DNA of 64,000 bases, from contig WHTQ01000008.1 of assembly GCA_009377645.1 (NCBI GenBank), positions 1 through 64,000 of the forward strand, in the 5' to 3' direction. Position numbers and translations under genes: made by a program. Positions within the stretch are counted from its first letter, which is position 1, and every line of letters starts with the position of its first letter. A model generated the notes under the pieces. It was not told the DNA's origin and ran no database searches. It was given only the letters and a program-made list of their open reading frames with translations. Below are positions 24,079-33,404 of this stretch, piece by piece. This DNA is from Micromonosporaceae bacterium (GTDB lineage Bacteria > Actinomycetota > Actinomycetes > Mycobacteriales > Micromonosporaceae).

Positions 24079-26253
24079 ATGAGTGCCACGAGTACGGGGA
24101 ATGGTGCGCAGCGACCGGCGCCGGCGCAGGGGAGCGCGGGCGAGCCGGCGGTAGATCTGTCTGGGTTCCAGGCGGTCAGGTCGGTCCTCCGGATTCGCCC
24201 GTTCCGCCGACTTTGGGGAGTGCTGTCGGTTGCGGCGGTGGCCGACTGGCTGGGCCTGCTCGCCACCGCGATCTTCGCCACCACGCTGGTGCAGAGCCCG
24301 CTGGCCAAGGGGGCGGCGTTCGGCGGCGTGGTCGGGATCCGGCTGCTGCCGGCGATCGTCCTGGGCACCGTCGCCGGTGTGATCGCGGACCGGTTCGACC
24401 GCCGTCGCATCCTGGTGGTCTGTGACGTGCTGCGGTTCCTGCTGTTCGCCTCCATCCCGCTGGCGTTCATGGCGAACCTGGCGGAGCTGGTCGTGCTCGG
24501 CTGGATGGCGATCGCGATCTTCGCGATCGAGGCGATCACGCTGGTCTGGAACCCGGTCAAGGACGCCGCGGTGCCGAACCTGGTCCCGCGGGCGAAGCTG
24601 GAGGTGGCCAACCAGCTGTCGCTGATCGTGACCTACGGGATGGCGCCGGTGCTGGCGGCGCTGCTGCTGGCTGGTCTGGAGCCGGCGCTGGAGCCGGTCG
24701 ACATCGGCGCCGGGTGGGAGGCTGGAGCCACCGCCACGATCGTGGCGCTGTTCCTGAACGCCGCCTCCCGGCTGGCCACCGCGCTGGTGGTCTTCTTCGG
24801 GATCCGGGAGATCAGCGGGCGGGACGGCGCCGCGCACCTGGACCAGCCCACGCTGCTCGGCCAGTTCGTGGACGGGTGGCGCTACATCGGGCAGACCCAG
24901 CTGGTCCGCGGCCTGGTGCTCGGCATCCTCGGCGCGTTCACGGCGGGCGGGATCGTGATCGGCACGGCCCAGTTCTACGCTCAGTCGATCGGCGGCGGGA
25001 ACGCGACCTTCTACCTGCTGTTCGGGCTGATCTTCATCGGGCTGGGCGCCGGCATCGGGTTCGGCCCCTGGATGGTCGGTGCGCTGTCCCGGCGCCGGTG
25101 GTTCGGCATGAGCATCGTGCTGGCCAGCGTCGGCGTGATCGTGCTGGCGCTGGCCCTCCACCTGAGCGTCGCGGTGGTCGGGGCGCTGCTGGTCGGCGCC
25201 GGTGCCGGGATGGCCTTCCTGTCCGGCATCACGCTGCTCGGCGGGGAGGTCGGGGACGAGCTGCGGGGGCGGGTGTTCGCGTTCGTCCACACCAGCGTAC
25301 GGGTGGTGCTGATGCTCGCGATCGCGCTGACCGGCCTGATGGCCGGCGCCGGCGGCTCGCGGCTGGTGAGCCTCGGCCTGGCCGACGTCTCGGTCTCCTA
25401 CACCCGGGTCCTGCTGCTGGCCGCCGGCCTGGGCGGGATCCTGGCCGGCCGGGTGGCGTTCCGGCAGATGGACGACAAGCGGGGGGTGCCGGTGCTGGCC
25501 GACCTGTGGGGGTCGCTGCGCGGGCGCCCGCTGTCGATCCCCGAGCCGGTGGCCTGGGCCGGGTTGTTCGTGGTCTTCGAGGGTGGGGAGGGTGCCGGCA
25601 AGTCCACCCAGGCCAACCGGTTGGCGCGGGCGTTGACCGCGCAGGGGCAGCAGGTCGTGGTGACCCGGGAGCCGGGGGCCACCGAGTTCGGGGCGCGGCT
25701 GCGCGGGATGCTGCTGGCCAGCGCGAACGGCCCTTCCGCCCCGTCGCCGCGGGCCGAGGCCCTGCTCTACGCCGCCGACCGCGCCCACCATGTAGCCACC
25801 GTGGTCCGCCCGGCCCTGACCCACGGCTCGGTCGTGATCAGCGACCGCTATATCGACTCCTCCCTCGCCTACCAGGGCGCTGGCCGCATCCTCCCGACCG
25901 ACGAGATCGCCTGGCTGTCGTCCTGGGCCACCGGCCGGCTCAAGCCCGACCTGGTGGTGCTCCTCGACATCCCGCCGGAGACCGGGCTCGCCCGGGTCGC
26001 CGACCGTGGCGCCGCCCCGGACCGCCTGGAACAGGAGTCGACCGCCTTCCACGAGCGGGTCCGCTACGCCTTCCTCGACCTGGCCGCCGGCGATCCGAAG
26101 CGGTACCTGGTGCTGGACGCCGCCCGACCGCCGGACGAGATCGCCGCCGCGGTCCTGGAACGGGTGACCCCGATGCTCCCTCCGGCCGCGGCCACCTCCT
26201 TATCCGTTGATCATGAGCTTAGAGACATGGTCGACGGTGCCCAGCGTGCCTAG
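24079..26253 (+). CDS. tmk: MFS transporter-thymidylate kinase fusion
   Basis: 724 residues in two parts. Residues about 40-470 form a 10-12-helix MFS-like membrane domain (FRRLWGVLSVAAVADWLGLL, RLLPAIVLGTVAGVIADRFDRRR). From about 495 a complete dTMP kinase follows: P-loop FEGGEGAGKST, TREPGATEFG, and DRYIDSSLAYQGAGR. The kinase makes dTDP for DNA synthesis. This fusion is standard in actinobacteria near topA and holB. The last 15 or so residues are encoded by a GATCATG palindrome (26206-26266), so the tail is likely not ancestral. ATG 24079 is the best start. Confidence 0.92.
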   Translation: MSATSTGNGAQRPAPAQGSAGEPAVDLSGFQAVRSVLRIRPFRRLWGVLSVAAVADWLGLLATAIFATTLVQSPLAKGAAFGGVVGIRLLPAIVLGTVAGVIADRFDRRRILVVCDVLRFLLFASIPLAFMANLAELVVLGWMAIAIFAIEAITLVWNPVKDAAVPNLVPRAKLEVANQLSLIVTYGMAPVLAALLLAGLEPALEPVDIGAGWEAGATATIVALFLNAASRLATALVVFFGIREISGRDGAAHLDQPTLLGQFVDGWRYIGQTQLVRGLVLGILGAFTAGGIVIGTAQFYAQSIGGGNATFYLLFGLIFIGLGAGIGFGPWMVGALSRRRWFGMSIVLASVGVIVLALALHLSVAVVGALLVGAGAGMAFLSGITLLGGEVGDELRGRVFAFVHTSVRVVLMLAIALTGLMAGAGGSRLVSLGLADVSVSYTRVLLLAAGLGGILAGRVAFRQMDDKRGVPVLADLWGSLRGRPLSIPEPVAWAGLFVVFEGGEGAGKSTQANRLARALTAQGQQVVVTREPGATEFGARLRGMLLASANGPSAPSPRAEALLYAADRAHHVATVVRPALTHGSVVISDRYIDSSLAYQGAGRILPTDEIAWLSSWATGRLKPDLVVLLDIPPETGLARVADRGAAPDRLEQESTAFHERVRYAFLDLAAGDPKRYLVLDAARPPDEIAAAVLERVTPMLPPAAATSLSVDHELRDMVDGAQRA

Positions 26254-26266
26254 CTCCATGATCGAC
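26206..26266. repeat. GATCATG-type palindrome spanning the tmk stop and holB start
   Basis: GTTGATCATG (26206-26215) and CATGATCGAC (26257-26266) are inverted with one mismatch, with further pairing of AGCT inside. Same core as the element at 2148-2212. The tmk stop (26251-26253) and the most likely holB start (ATG 26258) both fall inside it. Confidence 0.65.
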
Positions 26267-27550
26267 CGGGCGGGGGCCACGGTCTTTGACCGGCTGGTCG
26301 GCCAGGCCGAGGCGGTGACCACGCTGCGCCGGGCGGCCGCCGCCGCTGCCGTCCAGCTCGCCGCCAGCCGGGCGCTTGGTGGGGCAGGGGGGGATCATGC
26401 GCCCGGAATTGTCGGACATTCCACCCCACAAGATCCCCCCCTGCCCCACCAAGCGCAGGTGGAGGGCGGGGCGATGACGCACGCCTGGCTGTTCACCGGG
26501 CCGCCCGGGTCGGGCCGGTCGGTCGCCGCCCGGGCACTGGCGGCCGCGCTGCAGTGCGCCGACGGCACCGGATGCGGGCAGTGCCCGGGCTGCCACACCA
26601 CCCTCGCGGGCACCCACGCCGACGTGCAGCTGGTCGTGCCCGAGGGGCTGTCGATCCCGGTCGGCCAGATGCGGGAGCTGGTGCTGCGGGCGGCCAGCAC
26701 CCCGACCGGGGGCCGCTGGCAGGTGCTGCTGATCGAGGACGCGGACCGGCTGACCGAAGCCGCCGGCAACGCCCTGCTGAAGGCCGTCGAGGAGCCGTCC
26801 CCGCGTACCGTCTTCCTGCTCTGCACCCCGTCGCTGCACCCGGACGACATCGCCGTGACGATCCGCTCCCGGTGCCGGGTGGTGGCGCTGCGGCAGCCGC
26901 CGGCGGCGGCGGTCGCCAGCCTGCTGCAGACCCGCGACGCGGTGCCCGCCGACGTCGCCGCCTGGGCCGCCGCGGCCGCGCAGGGACACGTCGGGCGGGC
27001 CCGCCGGCTGGCCGCCGACCCGGCCGCCCGGCAGCGACGGGAGGCGGTGCTGGGGGTGCCGCGCCGGCTGACCGGCGTCGGGGCCTGCTTCGACGCCGCC
27101 TCGGCGCTGATCGACGCGGCCGAGACCGAGGCCGCCGCGGCGGCGGCCGAGACCGACCCGGCCGAGCGGGCCGAGCTGGAGACCGCGCTGGGCGCCGGTG
27201 GCACCGGGCGCGGGGCGGCCGGCGCCATCCGGGGCGCCGCCGGCCAGCTCAAGGAGCTGGAGCGGCGGCAGAAGTCCCGGGCCACCCGGACCCAGCGGGA
27301 CGCCCTGGACCGCGCCCTGGTCGACCTGGCCGGCTTCTACCGCGACGTGCTCGCGGTCCAGTTCGGAGCGCCGGTCCCGCCGATCCACACCGACACGGCG
27401 GAGATGGTCGGCGCGGCGGCATCCCGGTGGAGCGCGGAGAGCACGCTGCGGCGGGTGGAGGCGGTGCTGGCGTGCCGGGAGGCGATCGAGCTGAACGTCA
27501 AGCCCCGGATCGCCGTCGAGGCCATGATGCTGGCGCTCTGGCGCGGCTGA
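26258..27550 (+). CDS. holB: DNA polymerase III subunit delta'
   Basis: Clamp-loader subunit of about 430 residues. N-terminal VFDRLVGQAEAVTTLRRA, Walker A-like GPPGSGRS (Lys replaced by Arg, as is common in delta'), a zinc site GTGCGQCPGCHTTLAGTH, Walker B VLLIEDADRL, and LLCTPSLHPDDIAVTIRSRCR. A perfect 25-bp-arm palindrome (26372-26456) is read in frame between the first helix and the P-loop, adding about 28 residues that orthologues should lack. The start is uncertain because the upstream palindrome supplies several start codons; ATG 26258 is 4 bp after the tmk stop. Confidence 0.9.
   Translation: MIDRAGATVFDRLVGQAEAVTTLRRAAAAAAVQLAASRALGGAGGDHAPGIVGHSTPQDPPLPHQAQVEGGAMTHAWLFTGPPGSGRSVAARALAAALQCADGTGCGQCPGCHTTLAGTHADVQLVVPEGLSIPVGQMRELVLRAASTPTGGRWQVLLIEDADRLTEAAGNALLKAVEEPSPRTVFLLCTPSLHPDDIAVTIRSRCRVVALRQPPAAAVASLLQTRDAVPADVAAWAAAAAQGHVGRARRLAADPAARQRREAVLGVPRRLTGVGACFDAASALIDAAETEAAAAAAETDPAERAELETALGAGGTGRGAAGAIRGAAGQLKELERRQKSRATRTQRDALDRALVDLAGFYRDVLAVQFGAPVPPIHTDTAEMVGAAASRWSAESTLRRVEAVLACREAIELNVKPRIAVEAMMLALWRG
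26372..26456. repeat. Perfect 25-bp inverted repeat inserted in frame in holB
   Basis: Arms 26372-26396 and 26432-26456 are exact reverse complements (GCGCTTGGTGGGGCAG then seven G and ATC) around a 35-nt loop. They lie inside coding sequence, between the VQLAASRA helix and MTHAWLFTGPPG. The reading frame passes through without stops. Confidence 0.85.
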
Positions 27551-27653
27551 GCCGGCCAACCGGGGCTTGACCGAACCAGGTACGGTGCCCGGGTAGTGAT
27601 GGGCGGCTCCGGGACGCACATCGTGGGTTCGCATATCTATGTGTGAGGCAGCG

Positions 27654-27980
27654 ATGACGGAGGAGCTGGACGAATCGTTGGTCCAGGAGGCGATCGCGTA
27701 CTACCGCTGGAACGAACGGATGCAGGCCGACTTCGCCGCCCGGGTCGGCGCGGCCGAGGTGTCGGTCCAGTCGCCGGACGAGCTGGTCGAGGTCCGGGTG
27801 CGGGTGGACGGCTCGGTCCGGATGGTGAATCTGGTCGGGTCGTTACAGGGACGCACCGATGTGGAGGTATCGCGGTCGATCAACGCGGCGCTCGGAGCGG
27901 CCGCCGACGCCGCCGACTGGGCCCGGCGCACACTCTACGCGGAGACCGTCGGCCGCTACCCGGTCAGCCGGGCGGGATGA
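27654..27980 (+). CDS. YbaB/EbfC-like nucleoid-associated protein
   Basis: 108-residue small acidic/basic protein: helical N-terminus (EAIAYYRWNERMQADFAARV), then a beta-rich part ELVEVRVRVDGSVRMVNLVG, then a helix SRSINAALGAAADAADWARR. This helix-sheet-helix layout resembles YbaB/EbfC DNA-binding proteins, which often lie near DNA polymerase III genes. The match is by fold pattern only. ATG 27654 is used because it follows gaggcagcg; its end overlaps the convergent metallophosphoesterase gene by 17 bp. Confidence 0.6.
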   Translation: MTEELDESLVQEAIAYYRWNERMQADFAARVGAAEVSVQSPDELVEVRVRVDGSVRMVNLVGSLQGRTDVEVSRSINAALGAAADAADWARRTLYAETVGRYPVSRAG

Positions 27981-29664
27981 CCACCGGCCGGTCGACGAGC
28001 CGGACCGCCAGCGCGTCCGGGTCGGCCGGCACCACCCACGGCGCCTCGGGTCGCGGCGCGTCCGGGTCCGCCCGCCACCGCCGGCACACCCGGTCCACCC
28101 CGATCGGATAGATCGTCAGCGAGCCGTCCGGGGCCAAGTGCAACCGCAGGAAGCTCTTGTAGTCCTCGATGCCCTGCCCGGCGAACAGCTCGTTGACGTT
28201 GATCCCCAGCCGGGCGGCCAGCAGCAGGTAGGCCGCCACCAGCAGGCTGGCGGCCAGTCCCGCCACCGGCAGGTACAGCACCACGGCGGCCAGCAGCGGC
28301 AGCGGCCAACCCAGCTCCGCGAACGGCAGCTCCAGCCACAGCAGACCGCCGGCCAGGCCGAGCCCGAGATGCGCCACCCCGTGCACCGTCCCGGCCAGGA
28401 AGTGCCGGGCCCGCTTGAGCCCCCCGGTCGGGATGTACGCCAGCCCGACCGCCCCACCGAGCATAACCAGCACCATCGCCACCAGCGGGATCGTCAGCAG
28501 CCGTTCCTCCACTGTGGTCAGCTGGCTGGCCGCCCCGGCGATCGCGAGCATCAGCAGCATGTGGACGACGCCGAGCAGCCCGACGAAGCCGGGGTTGCGC
28601 CACGGCAGCCGGCCGAACACCCCCCACGCCAGGCGCCGCGAGCGAGCCCGGTCCGGGTAGCGCCCGGCCAGCGCGTACTCCCGCGGTGGGCTGGCCTTAC
28701 GCACGATGGTCTCCCGCGGCGGGACGGTGATCCGGTCCGGGAGCAGGTGGGTGGCGGCCAGGTACGCGCCGCCGCCGCCGCACGTGACCAGCTGCCGGTC
28801 CGGGCGCTGGTACCGGGCGTAGTGGTGCTGGTCGCCGGCGAGCATCACCGGCACCTGGGCACCGGTCGGCGCGATGATGTTGCGGAGGAAGAAGTCGAGC
28901 GTGTCGTAGCCCTTCGGGTCGGGCTTGACCCAGCTCGGGGCCGGCGCGGCCAGGATCACCCGGTCCTGCGGCCCGAGCCGCTCCGCCACCCGCTCGAAGT
29001 AGACCAGCTGCGGGTCGTCGAGGTAGGCGCCGTAGGCTTCGTCGACCGCGAACAGCCACCAGTGGTGGGGCAGCGAGATCGCGAAGTAGGAACGGGTCTG
29101 CTCGGTGCGCCAGCCGCCGATGTGCTCGGTCCGCTCGCCGACGAACACCCGCAGGAACGCGGTCAGCCCGTCGTACCAGTCATGGTTGCCGGGCAGCGCG
29201 TACAGGGTCGGCGCCGGCGCCTCGGCCGGCGGCAGCGGGAGCGCGGCGGTGTAGGGGCCGCGGAGGCGGTCCTCGTACTGCTCCATGCTGGCGGTCGGGT
29301 AGACCTGGTCCCCGCCCATGATCAGGACGTGCCCGCGGGGCAGGTCCTGCCCGTCGACCCGCAGGCTGGGCTGGGCCAGCAGGTACGCCACCGAGTAGGC
29401 CGGGTCGAAGCCGTCCCCGGTGTCGGCGACGTAGTCCAGCCACAGCTCGCCGTCCTCGCCCGGCTGCTGGTAGGTGCGGGCCGGCAGGGCGCCCTGCAGC
29501 TCCCGCTTGTCCAGGTAGGCGCCGAAGATCAGCGCGAGCGCGGTCCGGATCCCGGTGCGCAGCAGCAGCGGCGGGGACAGCCAGGGCACCTGCCGGCGCG
29601 GGGTGAAGCCGAGCTGGTACGGGTCCAGGCTGGTCGGGCGTCGGAGCGGGTCCACGCCGTGCAC
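27964..29664 (-). CDS. Membrane-anchored metallophosphoesterase
   Basis: 566 residues. Calcineurin-like metal motifs appear in order: DTGDGFD, GGDQVYP, PGNHDWYDG and GDQHHYARY. The last third has about five or six hydrophobic segments (for example FVGLLGVVHMLLMLAIAGAA and LTIPLVAMVLVMLGGAVGLA), so the protein is anchored in the membrane. The substrate is unknown; the family includes phospholipid, nucleotide and phosphoprotein phosphatases. GTG start at 29664. Confidence 0.85.
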   Translation of the reverse strand: MHGVDPLRRPTSLDPYQLGFTPRRQVPWLSPPLLLRTGIRTALALIFGAYLDKRELQGALPARTYQQPGEDGELWLDYVADTGDGFDPAYSVAYLLAQPSLRVDGQDLPRGHVLIMGGDQVYPTASMEQYEDRLRGPYTAALPLPPAEAPAPTLYALPGNHDWYDGLTAFLRVFVGERTEHIGGWRTEQTRSYFAISLPHHWWLFAVDEAYGAYLDDPQLVYFERVAERLGPQDRVILAAPAPSWVKPDPKGYDTLDFFLRNIIAPTGAQVPVMLAGDQHHYARYQRPDRQLVTCGGGGAYLAATHLLPDRITVPPRETIVRKASPPREYALAGRYPDRARSRRLAWGVFGRLPWRNPGFVGLLGVVHMLLMLAIAGAASQLTTVEERLLTIPLVAMVLVMLGGAVGLAYIPTGGLKRARHFLAGTVHGVAHLGLGLAGGLLWLELPFAELGWPLPLLAAVVLYLPVAGLAASLLVAAYLLLAARLGINVNELFAGQGIEDYKSFLRLHLAPDGSLTIYPIGVDRVCRRWRADPDAPRPEAPWVVPADPDALAVRLVDRPVVIPPG

Positions 29665-29726
29665 GCTAACCGATCCGGCCGGTGATCGCTGGCCCGCCGG
29701 CTCGCGTACACTGGATCGGCGACCCC

Positions 29727-29800
29727 GCCGCCTTAGCTCAGTCGGTCAGAGCGGTGCTCTCGTAAAGCACAGGTCGTCGGTTCGATTCCGACAGGCGGCT
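29727..29800 (+). tRNA. tRNA-Thr (CGT)
   Basis: Acceptor arms GCCGCCT and AGGCGGC pair over 7 bp, D-arm GCTC/GAGC, anticodon stem GTGCT/AGCAC with loop CTCGTAA giving anticodon CGT (reads ACG), T-arm GTCGG-TTCGATT-CCGAC. CCA is not encoded. A TACACT -10 box lies at about 29706. Its 3' half is the attachment site of the island that follows. Confidence 0.95.
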
Positions 29801-29802
29801 CC
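29759..29802 (+). other. attL: island attachment site in tRNA-Thr
   Basis: The 44 nt from the anticodon loop to just past the tRNA 3' end recur at 37656-37698 with a single G missing. Together with an integrase remnant directly inside, this marks the left end of an integrated element of 7.9 kb. Confidence 0.9.
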
Positions 29803-29808
29803 CAGCTC

Positions 29809-29840
29809 AGAGCCTTGATCCACGGATCAAGGCTCTTTCT
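29809..29840 (+). terminator. Rho-independent terminator after tRNA-Thr
   Basis: AGAGCCTTGATC (29809-29820) and GATCAAGGCTCT (29825-29836) pair perfectly over 12 bp around loop cacg, followed by TTTCT. It lies on the island side of attL, so it was probably brought by the element. Confidence 0.85.
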
Positions 29841-29880
29841 GTGGAGCTACATGTGGAGCCAGCGGCGTATCCTGGCTCCA

Positions 29881-30300
29881 TGCCGACCACCTCGACCCGC
29901 CGGCGGCGGACCCGCGGGGAGATCGAAACCCTCCCTAGTGGATCGCTGCGGGTTCGGGTGTACGCCGGGATCGATCCACTGTCGAAGAAGCGGCACTACC
30001 TCACCGCCATCGTGCCAGCCGGGCCGGCGGCCGCGAAGGAGGCGGAGAAGGCCCGGACCCGGCTGCTGGCCGAGGTCGACGAGCGCCGCAACCCGCGTAC
30101 CAAGGCGACCGTGAACCAGCTCCTCGACCGATACCTGGAAGTCCTTGGATGCGCGTGAGACGACCGTCTACGGCTACCAGAGCAACATCCGCAACCACAT
30201 CCGTCCGCTGCTGGGGCAGCTGCCGCTGCCCCGGCTCGACAGCGAGGTGCTGGACTCGTTCTACGCCACCCTGCGCCGGTGTCGGGCGCACTGCGACGGC
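29881..30300 (+). pseudogene. Truncated, frameshifted tyrosine-type integrase
   Basis: Frame 1 (29881-30158) gives PTTSTRRRRTRGEIETLPSG, SLRVRVYAGIDPLSKKRHYL and TVNQLLDRYLEVL, typical of the N-terminal arm-binding domain of phage-type integrases. A frameshift near 30148 then continues as ETTVYGYQSNIRNHIRPLLG...LDSFYATLRRCR (core-binding domain). The catalytic domain with R-H-R-Y is absent. The island is therefore no longer able to excise on its own. Confidence 0.88.
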
Positions 30301-30567
30301 CGAGGCCGGCGGCCGAGTGGCACGTGTGCCGGCCGCTCGGCGAGATGTCCGATGAGGTCTGGCAGGCCTCGGTCGACGTGCTGGTGCAGGCCGGCGACCT
30401 CGAGTCCCCGCAGCCGCTACCTGGAGCGGGAGCACGGCATCAGGGTCCTCGGTCGGCACGGTTACTGACCGCTCGGGACGCCATGTCTCATCCAGCGGAA
30501 CAACCGGCTGGGTGTGACGGGTCGTCATAGGCTACTTTGCGCTGACGCAACCTCGTGGAGGCAGCAG
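30301..30567. other. Remnant sequence and promoter region before the island ABC operon
   Basis: Directly after the integrase remnant, a short stretch reads AEWHVCRPLGEMSDEVWQAS in one frame, possibly more integrase-related debris; no intact gene is supported. The last part (about 30520-30560, cataggctactttgcg) is less GC-rich and probably holds the promoter of the following transporter. Confidence 0.4.
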
Positions 30568-31671
30568 ATGAAGTCTCGGAACACCTATCGGTTCATCGGT
30601 AGCGCGGTCTTGGCCACTGGAATGCTGCTTACCGCCTGTGGCGGGTCGCCGACGGCGACCGATCCCGAGCAGGGTGACTCCGGAGAAGAAGCTGGCGGCG
30701 CGTACCAGGAGCTGCTGGGACTGTCCCAAGACCAGCTGGTGGCGCGCGCCCAGGAAGAGGGCGAGCTCAACTTCTACACGGCGATGTCGAGTGACCTGGC
30801 AGTCCTGGTGGCCGACGCCTTCGAGGCGGAGTACGAGATCGGGGTCGCCGTCTACCGGTCGACGTCGGATGCTCTCGCCAGTCGCATCGCGCAGGAGCAG
30901 GCGGCGAACTACCCGGGCAACGACGTCGTCGAGACCGGCGGCCTGGAGTTGGCGGCGCTCAACGATGAGGGGCTCCTGCAGCCGCACGACGGACTCGCCG
31001 GCCGGGAGGCGATGCCGGAGGAAGCCAGGTCCGACGGTTGGACCGCCGACCGCTACATCGCCTTCCTGCCCAACTGGAACACGAATCTCGTCGCGGCAAG
31101 CGAGCAGCCCACGTCCTGGGAGGATCTGGCGGATCCGCGGTGGGACGGCAGGCTCTCGCTGGAGCAGAACGACTACGACTGGTACGCCACGCTTCATACC
31201 TGGTTCGTGGAGTCCGGCAAGACCGAGGCCGAGGCGGACCAGATCTTCGAGGAGATGGCGCGGGATGCGAAGGTCACCAACGGGCACAGCACGCAGGCAA
31301 ACCTCCTCACCGCCGGTCAGTTCGCCGTATCGGCGTCGGCCTTCCTGCATCTGACCGAGCCGCGGATCGCCGACGGCGAGCCGGTTGCGGTCGAGCCGCT
31401 GGTCGAGCCGGTGATCGTCCGCCCGAACGGCGTCGCGGCCATGCGGAGCGCGCAAAACCCGGCAGCGGCCCTGCTCTTCGTGAGCTGGCTTCTCGCGGAC
31501 GGGCAGGACGTCCTTGCGGAAGGCGGCGTGACGCCTGCCCTGCCCGGCAAGAGCAGCGTGCTCACGGGCGTCGAGGTGCTCAATGTAGACCTGGAGATGC
31601 TCCAGACCGAGGGCCAGGAGTGGGCCGGGCGCTACGACCGGCTGCTGACGGTCGGCGAGGTGGTCGAGTAG
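30568..31671 (+). CDS. Lipoprotein substrate-binding protein of a Fe(III)-type ABC importer
   Basis: 367 residues. Signal peptide with lipobox LLTAC and lipidated Cys24, so it sits on the outer face of the membrane. The mature part has the periplasmic-binding-protein type II pattern of Fe(III)/AfuA-like proteins (EGELNFYTAMSSDLAVLVADAF, LASRIAQEQAANYPGNDVV). Such proteins carry iron but also organic acids and phosphonates; the ligand is unknown. GGAGG 6 nt before ATG 30568 supports the start. First gene of an SBP-permease-ATPase-cupin-EutA run. Confidence 0.88.
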   Translation: MKSRNTYRFIGSAVLATGMLLTACGGSPTATDPEQGDSGEEAGGAYQELLGLSQDQLVARAQEEGELNFYTAMSSDLAVLVADAFEAEYEIGVAVYRSTSDALASRIAQEQAANYPGNDVVETGGLELAALNDEGLLQPHDGLAGREAMPEEARSDGWTADRYIAFLPNWNTNLVAASEQPTSWEDLADPRWDGRLSLEQNDYDWYATLHTWFVESGKTEAEADQIFEEMARDAKVTNGHSTQANLLTAGQFAVSASAFLHLTEPRIADGEPVAVEPLVEPVIVRPNGVAAMRSAQNPAAALLFVSWLLADGQDVLAEGGVTPALPGKSSVLTGVEVLNVDLEMLQTEGQEWAGRYDRLLTVGEVVE

Positions 31672-31705
31672 TCCTGCGCGCAGCCAGGGGCGGAGGGTGA
31701 CGCTG

Positions 31706-33388
31706 ATGCGGACCACGGTCCTTCGGCCCGGGCTGCTCGTGGCACTGCCGGTGGGCCTCATCATCGGGTACTTCGCCCTGGTCCCGCTCGTCTACCTGGT
31801 GTGGGGCACGTTCTTCGACGCGCACGGCGTCACGCTGGAGGGCTTCATCCGGGCCTACCGGCATCCCGCCACGAAGCAGATGATGGCGAACTCGCTGATC
31901 TATGCCCTGGGCTCCGGCGCGCTGGCGCTCCTGCTGGGGACCGCGCTGGCCTACCTGCACACCCGCACGGACGTGCCCTTCAAGGGCCTGTTCTTCGCGG
32001 CCGCCTTGGTGCCGCTGATCATCCCAGCGATCCTCTACGCGATTGCGTGGATCTTCCTGGCCAGCCCGGACATCGGCATCCTCAACCTGGCCCTGCAGCC
32101 GGTCTTCGGCCGGGACGTGCTCGACGTCTTCTCCATGCCGGGGATGATCTGGGTGGAGGGCCTGAACCTGTCCCCGCTGGTGTTCCTGCTCATGGTGGTC
32201 GCCTTCCGGGGAATGGACCCCTCGCTCGAGGAGTCCGCGCTCATGAGCGGCGCCAGCCGGCAGGTCATCCTACGCCGGATCACGCTTCCGCTCGCCCGGC
32301 CGGCCATCGTCGCTGCGCTGCTCATCATGGTGGTGCGCGGCCTGGAGAGCTTCGAGGTGCCGGCCCTGCTGGGGCTACAGAACGGCATCCACGTCTTCAC
32401 GAGCCGGATCTACCTCGCGCTCCGGGACTATCCGCCGGACCTCGCCGTTGGCGGCGCGCTGTCGACCGGGTTGCTTGTCATCGCCGTGATCGGGGTCCTG
32501 CTCAGCTCCCGGTTCGGGCGGTCGGAGAGGCAGCGGGCATATCAGACGATCACGGGTAAGGGCTTCCAGCCGCGTCGGGTGCAGCTCGGGCGGGCCCGGT
32601 CGCTGTTCGGCGTGGCGGTCGTCGTCTACTTCGCGATCACCGTCGCCCTCCCGTTGGCGGTTCTGCTATGGACCTCCTTCCTCGCGTACTATCAGGTGCC
32701 GTCGGCGGATGCGCTGGCCAGCCTGACCCTCGACAACTACCGGGAGCTCCTCGAGCAGGACGCGGCCCTGAACGCGCTCAAGAACTCATCCATCCTCGGC
32801 GCCGGGACGGCAACGCTGATCGTAGCGGTCATGGCGGCCGCGGCCTGGGTGGTGGTGCGCACCAACCTGCCCGGCCGCCATCTTCTCGACCAGCTGTCGT
32901 TCCTACCGTTGGTGGTGCCGGGCCTGGTCCTGGGTCTGGCTGTCGCGTTCGTCTACCTGCGCAGCCCGCTCCCCATCTACGGGACGCTGTGGATCCTCCT
33001 GATCGCGTACTTCATCCGCGCCATGCCCTACGGCATGCGGTACGCGCTGGCCTCCATCCACCAGATCTCGGGCGAGCTCGAGGAGAGCGCACAGATGTCG
33101 GGAGCGAGCTGGCTGCAGACGTTCCGCCGGATCCTTGTCCCGCTCATGGCACCGGGGCTCATCGCGGCGTGGGTGTACGTGTTCATCACGTCGTTCCGGG
33201 AGCTGTCGAGCTCCATCCTGCTGTACAACCCGGGAAATGAGGTTCTGTCCATCTTGATCTGGGACCAGTACGAGAACGGCGACTTCACGGTCCTCGCCGC
33301 GCTCGGCGTGGTCATGCTCCTGCTGACCGTCGCCCTGGTGATTCTCGCGCACCGGCTCACCAGCAAGTCCGGCCTCGGCCGGGTCTGA
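31706..33388 (+). CDS. ABC importer double permease (FbpB-type)
   Basis: 560-residue protein with two fused six-helix permease halves. Each half carries the cytoplasmic EAA loop that contacts the ATPase: EESALMSGASRQVILRRITLPL in the first and EESAQMSGASWLQTFRRILVPL in the second. ATG 31706 is preferred over GTG 31697 because GGAGG at about 31691 is 10 nt upstream of it but only 1-2 nt from the GTG. It works with the lipoprotein before it and the ATPase after it. Confidence 0.88.
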   Translation: MRTTVLRPGLLVALPVGLIIGYFALVPLVYLVWGTFFDAHGVTLEGFIRAYRHPATKQMMANSLIYALGSGALALLLGTALAYLHTRTDVPFKGLFFAAALVPLIIPAILYAIAWIFLASPDIGILNLALQPVFGRDVLDVFSMPGMIWVEGLNLSPLVFLLMVVAFRGMDPSLEESALMSGASRQVILRRITLPLARPAIVAALLIMVVRGLESFEVPALLGLQNGIHVFTSRIYLALRDYPPDLAVGGALSTGLLVIAVIGVLLSSRFGRSERQRAYQTITGKGFQPRRVQLGRARSLFGVAVVVYFAITVALPLAVLLWTSFLAYYQVPSADALASLTLDNYRELLEQDAALNALKNSSILGAGTATLIVAVMAAAAWVVVRTNLPGRHLLDQLSFLPLVVPGLVLGLAVAFVYLRSPLPIYGTLWILLIAYFIRAMPYGMRYALASIHQISGELEESAQMSGASWLQTFRRILVPLMAPGLIAAWVYVFITSFRELSSSILLYNPGNEVLSILIWDQYENGDFTVLAALGVVMLLLTVALVILAHRLTSKSGLGRV

Positions 33389-33404
33389 CCGGAAGGAGAG
33401 ACTG

